In this document: in pieces, positions 14,701-25,519 of the stretch
Layout of the letters: the number at the start of each line of letters is the position of its first letter
Numbering within the stretch: the stretch's first letter is position 1
NCBI GenBank assembly: GCA_016987375.1
Contig: PJRA01000444.1
Span: 1,122,104-1,186,103, forward strand
Direction of reading: 5' to 3'
Origin: Brachionus koreanus
Taxonomy: Eukaryota; Rotifera; Eurotatoria; Ploima; Brachionidae
Length of the DNA: 64,000 bases
Translations under genes and position numbers: made by a program
The notes under the pieces: model-generated
Databases searched by the model: none
What the model was told of the DNA's origin: nothing
The model's input: only the letters and a program-made list of their open reading frames with translations

Positions 14701-17700
14701 TTGAAACAGAATTTTTGACACAAGTTCCTCCATTTAAGCATTTGTTACTTTCACATAGATTTGTAACTTTTTCGCAATATTTCCCTGAATATAATTCACT
14801 TTCGCAAATACATCTAAAATTTCCATTTTTTTCATCTATACAATTTGCTTGCATACTGCAATATGGTTGAGGAACCAACGTTCCAGAGATACATGCGGAC
14901 TGATTACAGGTTCTATTATCTTTGTTCTCTAATGATCCACAGACGCATACAGGCATTTCATTTAAAAGCACACATCGTCCAAAATCCTTGCAACTAAAAT
15001 TAAAGCATCTGTCCAAAACACATTTGTACTCAGAATTTAGCAAAAAGCCTAAAATATTTTTAAATTTTGGGTTTTTTAAATATTGCCAAAAAAAAACCTT
15101 CTTTACAAATACATTTAACAGATCCATCATAATTTAGAAAGCAATCTCGATTTTCAAAAGTTTTTATTTCAGGAAAATCATACGCAAAGTATTCATAATC
15201 AGAATCTCTTAATAAATTTTTATTGTAATAATAACTACAATCATATCCAAAGTAGCCACATGGACAAATTGATAAACTTAATTTAAAACATAACATTAAA
15301 ATTATTTTGGAATTCATTTTTTCATTAAATTTCTTAAGATTGACTACAATTGGAATTCGTCTAAGCCAATTTTCGATTTAAATAATCTAAAAGTATATTT
15401 TATTAAATATTTGTCATACATGATTATAAATAAAATCTTTAGTGCTTGGAAACAGTTCTATCCCTAAAACTACCTTATAATTTAATCAGATTGTATGGAG
15501 CTCATTTATCAAGCAAGTTTTATTTGATACAATGTAAATTATTGATTCAAATATCGTCATGCATACCATGTTCGCCAAATTTTAAAGAATTCAAGTAAAT
15601 TTTAAAAATCAATAAACGAAAATCTTAATATTTTTTATAGCTCTAGTCAATTGTTCACTTTTCATGACTCTTTTGTTCTGAATTTGTCTAACTTTCAAGG
15701 AATTAAACTTCCATCATCTTTCAGTAATTCACGAAAACCTGTGGGTAAGTCTTTTTAAATAAACAGTGTCATCTTTTTGAAAAGTATATTCAAAATTTTT
15801 TAATTTTTATTTAAGAAATAATTGATGATTTTGATACCGACATGGGTATTAAAGAAATTAATTTAATTTAATTTTTTTTAAACATAATTAGCACATTTTT
15901 TATAGAGAATTTCTTTAACACAACTAATCTTAAATTCCAGTCAAAAATTTCTTTAAAAAACACGAGAAAAATATTTTTATTGAAAATCAAAGAATTCAGT
16001 TTCTCTTTCTATAAAAAAAGATACTTTTAACATATAACTATTTATATTTACTAAGTAAAAAAAAATATAAATATATGTTGACGGTCCTTATGGCCAGCAG
16101 CTTAGATTACTAAAATCTTGGGTATGATTAGTAAAAAAATTATTTTTTTTTGACTGGAAATTTACAACAATAGATTAAACTTTACTAACAATTTGAAATT
16201 GAAATTTAAAATTTCAATGATTGATCTAGTTTTTTAATAACGTTTCAAGTTTTGGATTTCAGATAAAAATTAATTCAAAATTGCTTTTTTATAATTAAAT
16301 TTTTTTTTTAAAGAGGATAATCCCGAAGTGATCAGAGTATTCAGTAAATCAACTGGACCGTTGACCTTAGAATCTATCAAAGGCTGTATATTGGGTTCAG
16401 CTAAAACCATCATAAACAAATGCTTAAAAGCATATGGAGAAGATTTCCCAAAGACCGAAAGTATATTTTATTTTAATCTTGTTTTAACGTAATATTTAAA
16501 AAACAACTTTAAAAAAAAAGCATACTAAAACAAATAAGTAAAATAATTTTTTTTACTCTTAATCTTATTTTTTTAGAATATACTGTATCAAATTATTGGC
16601 AGAAGGAAATGAAATATGAACTTCACATTATGCTAGCAAATATTGCTGACCAATCTCATTTGACATATTTGGCATTGCAGAATGTTTTTGATGGTATGAA
16701 GGAATTAGCTACAGAAGATATACCCGAATCTGTAAAAGAAAAAAAAGCATTAGTATCTGCACTGAAGAAAAATAAAACAAACATATCAAAACAACAAAAA
16801 ACAATTAAGAGAGGAGTTTATCAAATATTTGACTCCATTTCACGTTCACATATTAATTCAAGAATGTGGTTAAAAGCAAGAATGCTTTTTTTACAATACA
16901 TGTTTAATCAGCTAAATGATTTAGGCAAAGCAAAAGGTCATGACGAATCAATTATCAAAGATTTTACTGATTTGAAGTACTATTGCGAAAAAAGTATCAG
17001 TGAATCAAACGAATTTTTAGATATCGAATCAAAGTCCTTTTTTATTTTGATTGATATTTCACAAGAGCTTTTAAGAGGCGCTAGTCTGAAAGCATGTTTA
17101 AACAAATTAAATGACTGCATTTTAAATTTAATAAACACTAATCAGCTTTCTCAAGATGGATTTGTAACTTTTCTGAAAGCAAACATTCTAAAAAATGATA
17201 TTGAATTTACCATTAATCTTTTGGAGTGCCAGAGCACATCTTCGGAAACGAATAAATTAATTTTTTCAATTGAAACATGTATGAACAGTCTTCTGGGGCT
17301 TCAGGATACAATTTTAAAGGATATAAGCAAAAATGGCGGCGAAAAAATCGAATGTTTTACAGATAAATCAAAGTCATACTTCGACAGCATCTATAAAGAA
17401 ATTAAAAATTTATACAATCCTTTTTTGCACTATTTAGTACACATTAAACTTAGATTGGGTTCATGTTTGATGATAAAATCATCCTATTATGATAATCAAA
17501 TAATTAATGAGACCTTATCTAATAACAAACTATGGGAGCATTCATTAAATGTGCTAGGCTCTGCTATTGAAATTAATAGAGTCATATCTGAGAGAAGCTT
17601 AAGCCTAGAAATTGAACTAAATTATAAGTATTCACATTGCATTCGTGAATTATTCATTACTCGTCAAATAGGCACTTTAAACGACGTTGTTGAATCATAT

Positions 17701-19328
17701 TGCCATACTATTAATTTAATTAACAATTCTGTTCATGATTTATATTTGATAAAGCAATGTTATTTAGAACTAGCCGTAGCATTTATTTCAACTTTTGATC
17801 AAAGTGTTACTCTAGATACTCCAAGTAAAAAAAATAATAGAGAAACATCGTTAAGTATGCTTACAAGTTTGTCAAATACACCAATTTCTTCGGCAAAACC
17901 TGGTTCAAAATCTAGAAAAAATACCGCTCATTCAAGTAGAGCGATCGAGGCTGCTTTAACTGCTTTGGCATTTGCTATGAAAACCTCTTGTGCAATTAGA
18001 GAAAAAATGCTATTATCCGGCAATGAAAGCATTAAAAACATGTCTTCAATAAAAACAACTAATTGTCCAATTTTTGTACCAAATGATTTGATTGCTTATC
18101 ATGTTTTTGCTGAAAGAAAAAGAGTTTTTAGAGACGAGATTGAAGAAGAGGTTTTATCACTTGCGCCTGAATTTGACATAAAAGAAGAATATAGATCTTA
18201 TGATGATAAGGTTGAAATTTTGGCTGATGAAAGTGACAAATGCATTACTTGGATTCATGTTTTAAACTATCAAACTAAATTACAAAGTATAGGATCAATG
18301 CGTAATTTGAACACTTTAAAAAATGGAAAAAACAGATTTAAATATTCGGACTTTTATACAATTGGATTGACCCCTGTTTTTAAAAGTTGTCACTTAATGG
18401 CCTCTAGATTGTATGAATTGAACTCTTATTTAGTGGATTATTTGGATATTTATAAAAATAGCTGTCAAGCACAAGATCCAATAACAGATTTTTTTCGTAT
18501 ATTTGCCAGAAAATCAACAACACAAACAAACGCAAGAGCTTCAGCTAATTTAAACACCTTATTGCAATACATTAAGGTTTATAATGGAAACTTGTCCAAC
18601 AATATGAGCATATTGAATTATCCTGCTATTAATGATATAGAAAGTATTCGTGAGAGTTTAATGTCGTCTCAATCAAACAGACCTACTACAACCGCAAATG
18701 ATTGGAATTATTTACAAATATGGCCGGCTAATTTCAATTATGCTCAAAATTCAATTAAAATAAACGAAAATTTCTCATATGATTCATTTGCCGATTTCTT
18801 GATGACTATGAGTTGGCATAAAAATTTGGCTGTTTTAGATGAAGATGTATACGGCAATGGTGATAATTTACTTTGTATTATAGCAATTAGAGACCAATTG
18901 ACAAGTAATAAAGTAAAATTTAGATACATATCTGCTGGAGAAGTGCTTGAAATTCATGAAAAGTAGATTGAAAATTTTTGTTTAAATTCTATATAAATAT
19001 TCAAATTTAGACTTGTTCCACTTGCTGCAATAGCTGATACTTCATTAGATATTGAATCAGAAACAAACATAGATTTTAACTCACAATTTATGGTAATTTA
19101 ATCATTGAAATATCTCAAGTTTTAGAATTTTTATTTTTTAAGACTTCGCTCAGAAATTGCTTGGCTGAAATCGCTTTATTATTTGGCAAAAAATTTGATG
19201 AAAACAAGCTTCCGTTTGAATTAGTTACGTCAAATATTCATGATCTAGAAAGAATGTTTAATATTAATTTTGGAGGCTTTACCTATAACGAAAGCTTGAA
19301 AAATTACATTTTAAATCTTTTTATTTGA
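2742..19328 (+). CDS. CFAP54: Cilia- and flagella-associated protein 54 (about 38 exons)
   Basis: CFAP54 is a large structural protein of the axonemal central apparatus (C1d projection) needed for ciliary beating. I joined about 38 exons from 2742-2941 and 2993-3476 to 19011-19092 and 19143-19328; the sum is 10,026 nt and stays in frame (about 3,341 residues, vertebrate protein about 3,100). Recognisable family segments are MGFVRKK and LFDIWNKFEPR (N-term), YLPWRATLYAA with CQCYYDC (exon 3), FARRAL (exon 4), WPRTGVEKILHEMFD (exon 6), CYGLLAPLIYFN (exon 18), WGCLLGGVLTSKMAQ (exon 28), DLELKTECCLLSASFFK (exon 29) and FNINFGG near the C-terminus. The largest exons are 9774-10951 and 16577-18962. 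Intron 20 holds LINE debris and intron 31 a complete antisense gene. The ends of exons 20, 24 and 12 have alternative in-phase donors, and exon 34 is only 30 nt. Confidence 0.93.
8340..9430 (-). mobile_element. Decayed non-LTR retrotransposon (LINE) in CFAP54 intron 20
   Basis: On the minus strand a reverse transcriptase is readable across frames with stops. A YADD-box version, LYADDSKI, lies near 9045-9070, preceded upstream (9250-9330) by a degenerate AFDTIPH-like block. An open segment at 8982-8476 follows, with CKVMHFG, ECERDL, LKWTSQVKSACAKA and LGMLKRTFTSRE, a pattern typical of CR1/jockey/L2-type LINEs. It then passes abruptly into a second RT tail (KIKYLGVMI, LYKAFCRSILTYG). The element opposes the host gene and sits wholly inside an intron. 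It is a pseudogene copy, and its 5' half is absent. Confidence 0.8.
13682..15317 (-). CDS. EGF-repeat type I membrane protein nested in CFAP54 intron
   Basis: Minus-strand exons 15317-15098, 15048-14668 and 14613-13682 join in phase (introns of 49 and 54 nt) to give 510 residues. A short hydrophobic start (MNSKIILMLCFKLSLSI) serves as signal peptide. It is followed by at least six or seven EGF-like modules, for example CLNGGTCVKN, CKNDGLCINLSNSYQCICP, CFNNSTCINYLG, CLNKGKCIF and CLNGGYCLSY. A Ser/Thr-rich linker lies between the third and fourth modules. A transmembrane helix near the C-terminus (ILVARTIGIASVISIASSF then FVIIM) leaves a tail of about 25 residues, too short for Notch-type signalling. 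It is probably an adhesion or ligand-type surface protein. The whole gene lies antisense within one intron of CFAP54. Family orthology is unknown. Confidence 0.85.
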
Positions 19329-19375
19329 AAAATTTAAATATTTTAAATAAAGACATAAGAGTTTTTTCTTCATTA

Positions 19376-21007
19376 TTAAACAATTCTCACTCCTAAGACT
19401 CCAAGATCTGTTGTTATGTTTTTTGTTGTTTCTTCATCATCGGAAATAATCGGTGCCAAATCGATTTCTGACGGTCTCTCTTCATCTTTGTTTTTCATAT
19501 TTAAAAGAGATTTTTTTAAACAAAAACCTGTAGCTGATTTTCTATTTTTTAATCGATAAATCTTTTTAGAATCTGTTAATTGATTATCAAATCTGAAATA
19601 GTTGAAATTTCTTTCTTTTCTTCTAAAAATATTGGAAAAAAAATCAAAACGTATTCGATTATTTTTTTTTAAATTTCTTGTTTCTCTAGCTGTTGTGTCA
19701 TCTAAGTGTTCGGCTTCTCTTTCCAAATGCTGTGATCCATTAAAACTGATACGATAAAAATTATCCGAGCTGTTTTCGTCGTTTAGTCTTCTATAAAATT
19801 TAAATCTGATCACATTCCACAATTTTTGAAAACGCAGTTTTAATACCAAAATTAAGGTTGCACTCATAAGCAACGAACAGAATAAAAGAACAGCAAGTTT
19901 GCTAACATAATGATGAGTTTCATATGGTCGTTTAGTGTTTATCAATTCTGTTTTATTCTGAATTAAATTTAAAGATTTAAAATCAAGTTTTGTCTTGAAC
20001 TCTTTAGTTGTTATGATCGGATATCCACAAATTTTATCTAAATTCGATTCAATAATTGGCTTATTGATGCTGTAGTGAAGAGAATCAGCATGTTTACATT
20101 TTAAATTTTCATGATCTTTAATAATGCGAGAGCTTTTGTGTTGTGCAGATTCTTCTTTAATAAACTTGTAAAATTCATATAAATCACAATCACATTTAAA
20201 TTTATTATCAGATAAGTACACCTCAAAATTTGGTTGATATTTTTTGTGTTTTCTAAATTTTGATATTAAATTATTACCAATTTTTTCAAAATAATTTGAT
20301 TTAAGATTTAAGAAAATTAGTGAATTTAAACAATCAAAATTTAGGTCAATCTCTTTGAAATTGTTGGATTCTAAATTCAAACTTACTAAATTTGGAATTT
20401 GACAAAAAACATTTGAATTAATCTCATTTAAATAATTTTTGTCTAAATTTAAATATTTAAGATATAACAGTTTTGTATTATTTGTGAATTTGTTAAATTT
20501 TTCGCCACTAGAATTTCCACTTTCGTTTGAGTTTTGAATCAAATTTTCTCTTAAACTTAAAAGTTCAAGATTGTAAGAAACTTTTTCCAAAAATGCCATT
20601 TTTTCTGGTTTCGTTAAGTCTATTGAATTTTTATCGAGAATTAATTCGCTTAAATTAGGAATATTTTCAAAAGCGTCTTGATCAATTGAAACTATTTTGT
20701 TATCACTGAGATCTAGAGATTTTATATTTGGTCTTTCTTTATTAAAAATTGGTTTATCTATAATTGAAATAGAATTTCCAGTAAAAATAATTCGTTCGGT
20801 TAGCGCGAGAGGGTTTGAAATTAATTTGAAACTGGTTAAATTTAGATTCCTACAATTTAGCAGTAAATTGTTGCATTCTTGACAAATTTCGGAACAAATT
20901 GGGTACGATTCATTCATTTGATTGAGTAGAACATGCAAATTTGTTGTACTTAACGGCAATATTAGCCCCAGTGATATAATCAAAATTATTGCATAAAGAG
21001 CGTTCAT
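19376..21007 (-). CDS. Leucine-rich repeat transmembrane protein, single exon
   Basis: An uninterrupted frame of 543 residues. An N-terminal hydrophobic segment (LYAIILIISLGLILPL) acts as signal peptide. A Cys cluster (CSEICQECNNLLLNC) forms an LRRNT-like cap. About six LRR units follow, such as IKSLDLSDNKIVSIDQDAF, LKYLNLDKNYLNEI and LVSLNLESNNFKEID. An LRRCT cap has CDCDLYEF plus later Cys residues. A transmembrane helix lies around residues 370-390 (LLFCSLLMSATLILVLKL), and a basic cytoplasmic tail of about 150 residues ends in an acidic patch and VLGVRIV. Such proteins are cell-surface adhesion or receptor molecules; the ligand is unknown. It converges on CFAP54 with only 47 nt between stop codons, so the 3' UTRs probably overlap. 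Confidence 0.85.
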   Translation of the reverse strand: MNALYAIILIISLGLILPLSTTNLHVLLNQMNESYPICSEICQECNNLLLNCRNLNLTSFKLISNPLALTERIIFTGNSISIIDKPIFNKERPNIKSLDLSDNKIVSIDQDAFENIPNLSELILDKNSIDLTKPEKMAFLEKVSYNLELLSLRENLIQNSNESGNSSGEKFNKFTNNTKLLYLKYLNLDKNYLNEINSNVFCQIPNLVSLNLESNNFKEIDLNFDCLNSLIFLNLKSNYFEKIGNNLISKFRKHKKYQPNFEVYLSDNKFKCDCDLYEFYKFIKEESAQHKSSRIIKDHENLKCKHADSLHYSINKPIIESNLDKICGYPIITTKEFKTKLDFKSLNLIQNKTELINTKRPYETHHYVSKLAVLLFCSLLMSATLILVLKLRFQKLWNVIRFKFYRRLNDENSSDNFYRISFNGSQHLEREAEHLDDTTARETRNLKKNNRIRFDFFSNIFRRKERNFNYFRFDNQLTDSKKIYRLKNRKSATGFCLKKSLLNMKNKDEERPSEIDLAPIISDDEETTKNITTDLGVLGVRIV

Positions 21008-21950
21008 TTAAAATTATTTGTAGTGCCTTTTTAATTTAAAGTTTATACTTAACAAGAATAAAATAATTTTTTTCATTACCTCTTTCTATAATTTTTTATG
21101 TATAAAATAACAACCTTTTAAATATCTATTATAATTTATTTTATCATTTTAATCATTTAAGGTTCAAAATAGATAATTAAAAAAAATATCAAATTTCTTT
21201 AACTTTTTATTGAATCTTTGATTTTACTTGATATGTTAATATTTTCAATATTTAAAAATTGATTTTAATTTCGTTTTAAAATTTGATCAGTTAATTGGTT
21301 TGGATTTTGACTTTTTAAAATTTTTATTTTTTTTAAATAAGCGTCAAATTCTGTATTAAAATTAATAAAAAAGATCAAATAAACTTTTTTAAATACAGAA
21401 TAACATTTAAAAATTATATTTCATTTAGAAAATGTTACTAACAAAATCATAAATTATGAATAAATATAAAAAATTAGCTTAATAAATCTATATTAGTTAA
21501 GAGGATTTTTCAAAAAATTAAAATTAATATTAATATTTTTAAAAGGGATTCCAAAAATTTAAGTCAGACTTTTATAGCTAAATTTTAATTGTTTTTATGG
21601 CTTAAGCATCATTCTCGTTTTTTGATGCTTTTTTGCATTGTATATTCTAGTAATTGTGATGATGGAAGAGGGTCAAGCGAAGCTCTTTAAGTTTTTTTTT
21701 TATTTATTTAAATATAATTTAGGAAAAGTATTTCAAGGGCAGTAACGAATAGCAGCGTCTTCTTTTCAGCCCTCATTCATATTCGAATCTTATTAGAAAA
21801 AAAATAAAAAATAAATTTTTATTTATGTTTTGGATCAATTAGTGAAGGAAATAAATAATCATATTGGATTAAAATCATAAAAATCAAATTTCTTTTATCA
21901 GTCCAAGGACGTTTTGTACTTCAGGTTGTTTCTGTTTTTTTCTGTAATTC
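21008..21950. other. AT-rich spacer upstream of LRR gene and MULE remnant
   Basis: No coding signal seen. It must contain the promoter of the LRR gene at its left end. The right part, where base composition becomes more balanced (around 21600-21780), may be the 5' terminal part of the adjacent MULE remnant, but I found no clear terminal inverted repeat. Confidence 0.35.
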
Positions 21951-23285
21951 TCGATCTCTCTGGCTATTAATTCATTTATCGTGGAAAGTTGTTGATTTGC
22001 AAACCGAGTGCAAAAAGTTAAAATTGTCGTACGCTGGCAAGAAATCCGAATTGATAAAAAGATTAGACGATTTTTTAAAAGATTCTCAACCAGTTGTTGA
22101 AACTATAGCTGATGCCATATGAGATAATTGATGTTGAAGTTGTAGAAGTTGGAGTTGTAAACAATGATTTTATCCACGCGTTGAAGAAGATGATGAAAAC
22201 ATGGTCCAAAACAACAACGGTAAACGCGTGAGAATTTCGTATAAAAAAGAAGAAGATTTTTTGAACCTGGATGCTGCTATTGCTAGGCTTGAAGAGGGCT
22301 CTAGCTGAAAGTTTCAAAGAGATAGAGAAACAAAAATTGGTCTAAAAAAATGTTATTTTTGCTCAGGTGGCAAATCATGCCCAAAGCTTGCATATATCTT
22401 GCTCCACCAAGACGATGATACGGCGTCAATTTGGCACAACGCAGTCGAGCATGATCACAGCACTGAGAAGATAAACTTAGGCATCTATGATATAACTAAA
22501 AAACAAATTGAAGCTTTGTACAAGTCATCGGTCAATACGGCAACTCGTATACGTCCAATCATTTTAAACTCTCATGCAGTCTGTTTTCTATAAAATGGTC
22601 CAGAAAAGATCCTGCCATTGATGTGTTCCTAGCTTATTTTGAATCCGAATGGGTTAATTCGCGTAATAACGGTCGGTATGAGGGTTTGTTGGTTAATACT
22701 CCATCAACTGACAATGGGTTGGAAAGTATAAATGGCAAAATAAAGCTCATTCACACATTAAGGATTAGGCTTTCGGTAAATGCCTATCTTACAAATTTAG
22801 AGAATATGCTTAGGCATTGGTCTAAGGACACATTAAAAGAAAAAATTTTTGTTGATAGTGTGACTTTTTCACAAAATAGTTGGAAACTAGCTGCGAATTA
22901 TTTAAACAGTGGCACTGCTTTAATAAAGAAAATAGGTAATTCTGAAAATTTTGTTTTATTAGATAAATCCAATTCAAGTTTACTGAATCTCGATTACATT
23001 AACTCAAGATACAATAAACTAGAATTAGATAAAAAAGTTAATTTTGATAAATTCATTTCATTTCAATCAGCCTTAAAAAAAGTACAATTAAATAGTAATG
23101 ATTGGTCAAGTAGTAGATGCACTTGTAGTTTTTATTTCAAAAATTATTATTGCTCTCATATTATTTCTTTAGCAGTAAACCAAAAGCTTTTAGCAATGCC
23201 CCTGAAGTGTATTCAGAAAGCTGTTGTTCCAAAAGCAAAAGCTGAAAGACCAGCAAAAGCAAAGGCATGTCTAGTTAGACAATAA
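21950..23285 (+). pseudogene. Broken MULE-type DNA transposon with SAP and SWIM domains
   Basis: Reading across frames on the plus strand gives, in order, three pieces. First is a SAP-like DNA-binding motif at about 21988-22120 (LQTECKKLKLSYAGKKSEL). Second is a Cys/His segment at about 22350-22460 (KCYFCSGGKSCPKLAYIL, then EHDHS), like the FAR1/FLYWCH-type zinc modules of Mutator transposases. Third is an open C-terminal part at 22623-23285 with STDNGLESINGKIK and a SWIM-type CxC...CxH finger (CTCSFYFKNYYCSHI). The catalytic DDE core expected between RPIIL (about 22570) and 22600 is missing, so this copy carries an internal deletion as well as stops and frameshifts. It is not autonomous. Confidence 0.75.
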
Positions 23286-24475
23286 TCAAATAAATTTTTT
23301 TTTTTTTTTTAATATATTTTGATTAATGATTTTCAACTTAAACTAAATATTTTGTAAATAAACTAATTAAATTAAACAGAAAGTAATTATATTCAACAAA
23401 AAAATAAACGTTAACTAATTAATTTCAACATGCAGGTAATATTTTCTGTTTATTTATTTAAATTGATTCAAACGTTTTTCATGTTTTTCTTTGAAGATAG
23501 ACTTTATATCGTAATTCTTTTAATAGTTATCCTCAAATTATCAATTTTAAATTAAAAAGTAGCCCTATTACTTTTTTTTTTTGATTTGGGCTGTTACACC
23601 AGAAGGTCTTCAGCCTAGTTTATTTAAAGCAAAATATACTAAATAGTAAAAGTCTAAAATAAAATAAAATGAGTCTAAAATGTTTTAAAAGAGTCTAAAA
23701 TTTTGTTTTTGAATGGACAAAATAATGTTTTAATCGAAAGAACACGACCAGTAGCCCTATTACTGGTCTTAAGTAGATTTAAAATCAAAAACAAGCTACC
23801 AATTCAATTATTTAATTTAAGTCCAGATACACTGTATATAGATTTGAGCGAAAATTTACACTAATTACTAGCATCATGTATAATTCATTAATTAAATTAA
23901 ATAATTATTGTTTTGCAAAATAAACACTATAAGTAATTTTTTCTTTAGAAAGAAATTTAGAAAGACATTCTGTAAATGATAAAAAACAAAATTAATGATA
24001 ATAATAACGAGAAAAAGGGATAATTGTATATTTAAGATGAAAGATGGTATGTTTAGACAAACAGGAAAGTCCAAATGGGCTCACGGTAAAATGACAACGC
24101 TATAATTAATTAACTGTAAAATGACAATAATCAAAAAAAATAGCTTTAATGAACAGAAGAAAAAATAATTTTACATTTAAGTGTTAAAATGTTGTCATTT
24201 TACTGTTAATTTTAATAATTAATTCGAATAAAGATTAAGAATTTCTGCATTAAAAAGGAATAACTCAGGCTCTTATCACTTTGGCTCTTATACCTAATTA
24301 AACATGGTGATTTTGTTTACCATTCAATAAAAAAACTATTCCATATTTAAAAATGAGCTCAAAAATTGAATTTGTTCCCTCGAATAAAGGCTTTTTTATG
24401 AAGAACACCTTTATCGTTAAAATTTTTTTTAAAAATTAAAAAAAAACAAACAAAGAGGGAATCTCAAGCATAGAG
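23286..24475. other. Inter-transposon AT-rich spacer with small inverted repeats
   Basis: No gene seen. It contains a perfect 8-nt palindrome with a 7-nt loop at 23746-23768 (GACCAGTA/TACTGGTC). The core of this motif, tagccctattac, also occurs at about 23562. A 20-nt inverted repeat lies at 24104-24211 and is listed separately. Confidence 0.4.
24104..24211. repeat. Short inverted repeat around TAAAATGACAA
   Basis: The left arm (about 24106-24126, aattaactgtaaaatgacaa) and right arm (about 24191-24210, ttgtcattttactgttaatt) are reverse complements with one mismatch and are separated by about 65 nt. A related tract, ggtaaaatgacaac, lies at about 24085. The form fits a tiny foldback element, or the ends of a solo miniature transposon. 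Confidence 0.5.
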
Positions 24476-25280
24476 ATGCCGAGATTACCGTTTAAAAAAA
24501 AAAAAGCAAAAAATTATACTTTAGATAATAAAGCTGTTGCAGTTACTGGACAACATTTATATCAAAAAATAAATAAAACTGATGTCTCTTTTTCTGAATT
24601 TGTTAAGACAGATACGGATTCTATAAAAAAAATTTTTGAAAAAACTGTTAATAAAACAATAGGGGAGTCTCAGATCAAAAATAGCTGAAGCTGCTCTTTT
24701 TGCTCCTAAATTTCGAAATATTCAAAAAGTCCTTTACTCGATTCGTCACGAAAACATTGATCCTTTTCTTCCCAAAAAAACAAATGAAATTCTTTTTTCA
24801 GGTGCCTTTGAAAGTTTCCAAAAAACAACAAACGGTAAAAGATTTCTGTTTTTCGATACAAAGGACTCTGATCATATTATTGCTTTTGCATCAGATACTC
24901 AATTAGAAATTTTAAGCTGTTCTAAACGTTGGCATGTTAATGGAACTTTCAAAGCCGCACCAACTATATTTTACCAACTTTACCTGATTCATGCTTGGGG
25001 TCTGAATGAAATGCATGCTTGCGCTTTCGTATTTCTGACTGCAAAATCATAACTTTTGTACAGTAAAATGTTAAAAAACATAATTGAAAAAGAGCAAGAG
25101 CTTAATTTTTCATTTTCACCAAATGAGATAGTAATTGATTTTGAGACCGCTACTATAAATGCGTTTAAAGAATATATTCCATTTGCTTTTCTTCCAGAAA
25201 AATTTATTGCTGATTCATTAAACCAACTTAAGGTAAATAAGCCGAGAAGTGCTAAGCTCACGCAATTTTTAAAAATCTAG
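24476..25280 (+). pseudogene. Decayed MULE transposase core
   Basis: Three consecutive plus-strand frame segments make up the remnant. The N-terminal piece is 24476-24688. The core at about 24685-25050 reads LYSIRHENIDPFLP, FFDTKDSD, RWHVNGTFKAAP and YQLYLIHAW. The third piece, at 25056-25280, reads IVIDFETATINAF. This order (W-H-V-D-G-T-F-K, then Y-Q-L-Y-x-I-H, then D-F-E) is the core of Mutator-like (MULE) transposases. The first catalytic Asp is Asn here (VNGTFK), and a stop at about 25050 plus frame changes break the protein. It may be the core missing from the neighbouring SAP/SWIM remnant, or a separate element. A few weakly coding frames continue to about 25510. Confidence 0.75.
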
Positions 25281-25519
25281 AAAAAAACTTTCTAACAAGC
25301 AATAAAACATCAAGATCATTTTATATCGTTTCAAAACCTCTGCAAAATTCAAAACAGCCAAATTTGTCCAAATTTAAATGATGCAAAATTTGCAGAGTTC
25401 TACCAGAATGTTAATAATAATATAACAATGAATTTTGCATTTACAGAACTTGCTTCTTTTCTGTCCAATTGTACTAAATTAATTTCACAGAACCGATTTA
25501 TCGATACATCGATCTGGTA

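Noticed and set aside
16085..16130. Possible extra CFAP54 exon reading DGPYGQQLRLLKSW followed by a donor-like site
   Set aside because: No AG acceptor lies in phase upstream, and exon 34 (ends 15845) joins exon 35 (starts 16314) directly in phase without it.
22075..22317. Minus-strand 80-codon frame inside the MULE remnant
   Set aside because: It is the antisense of the SAP/linker region of the transposon.
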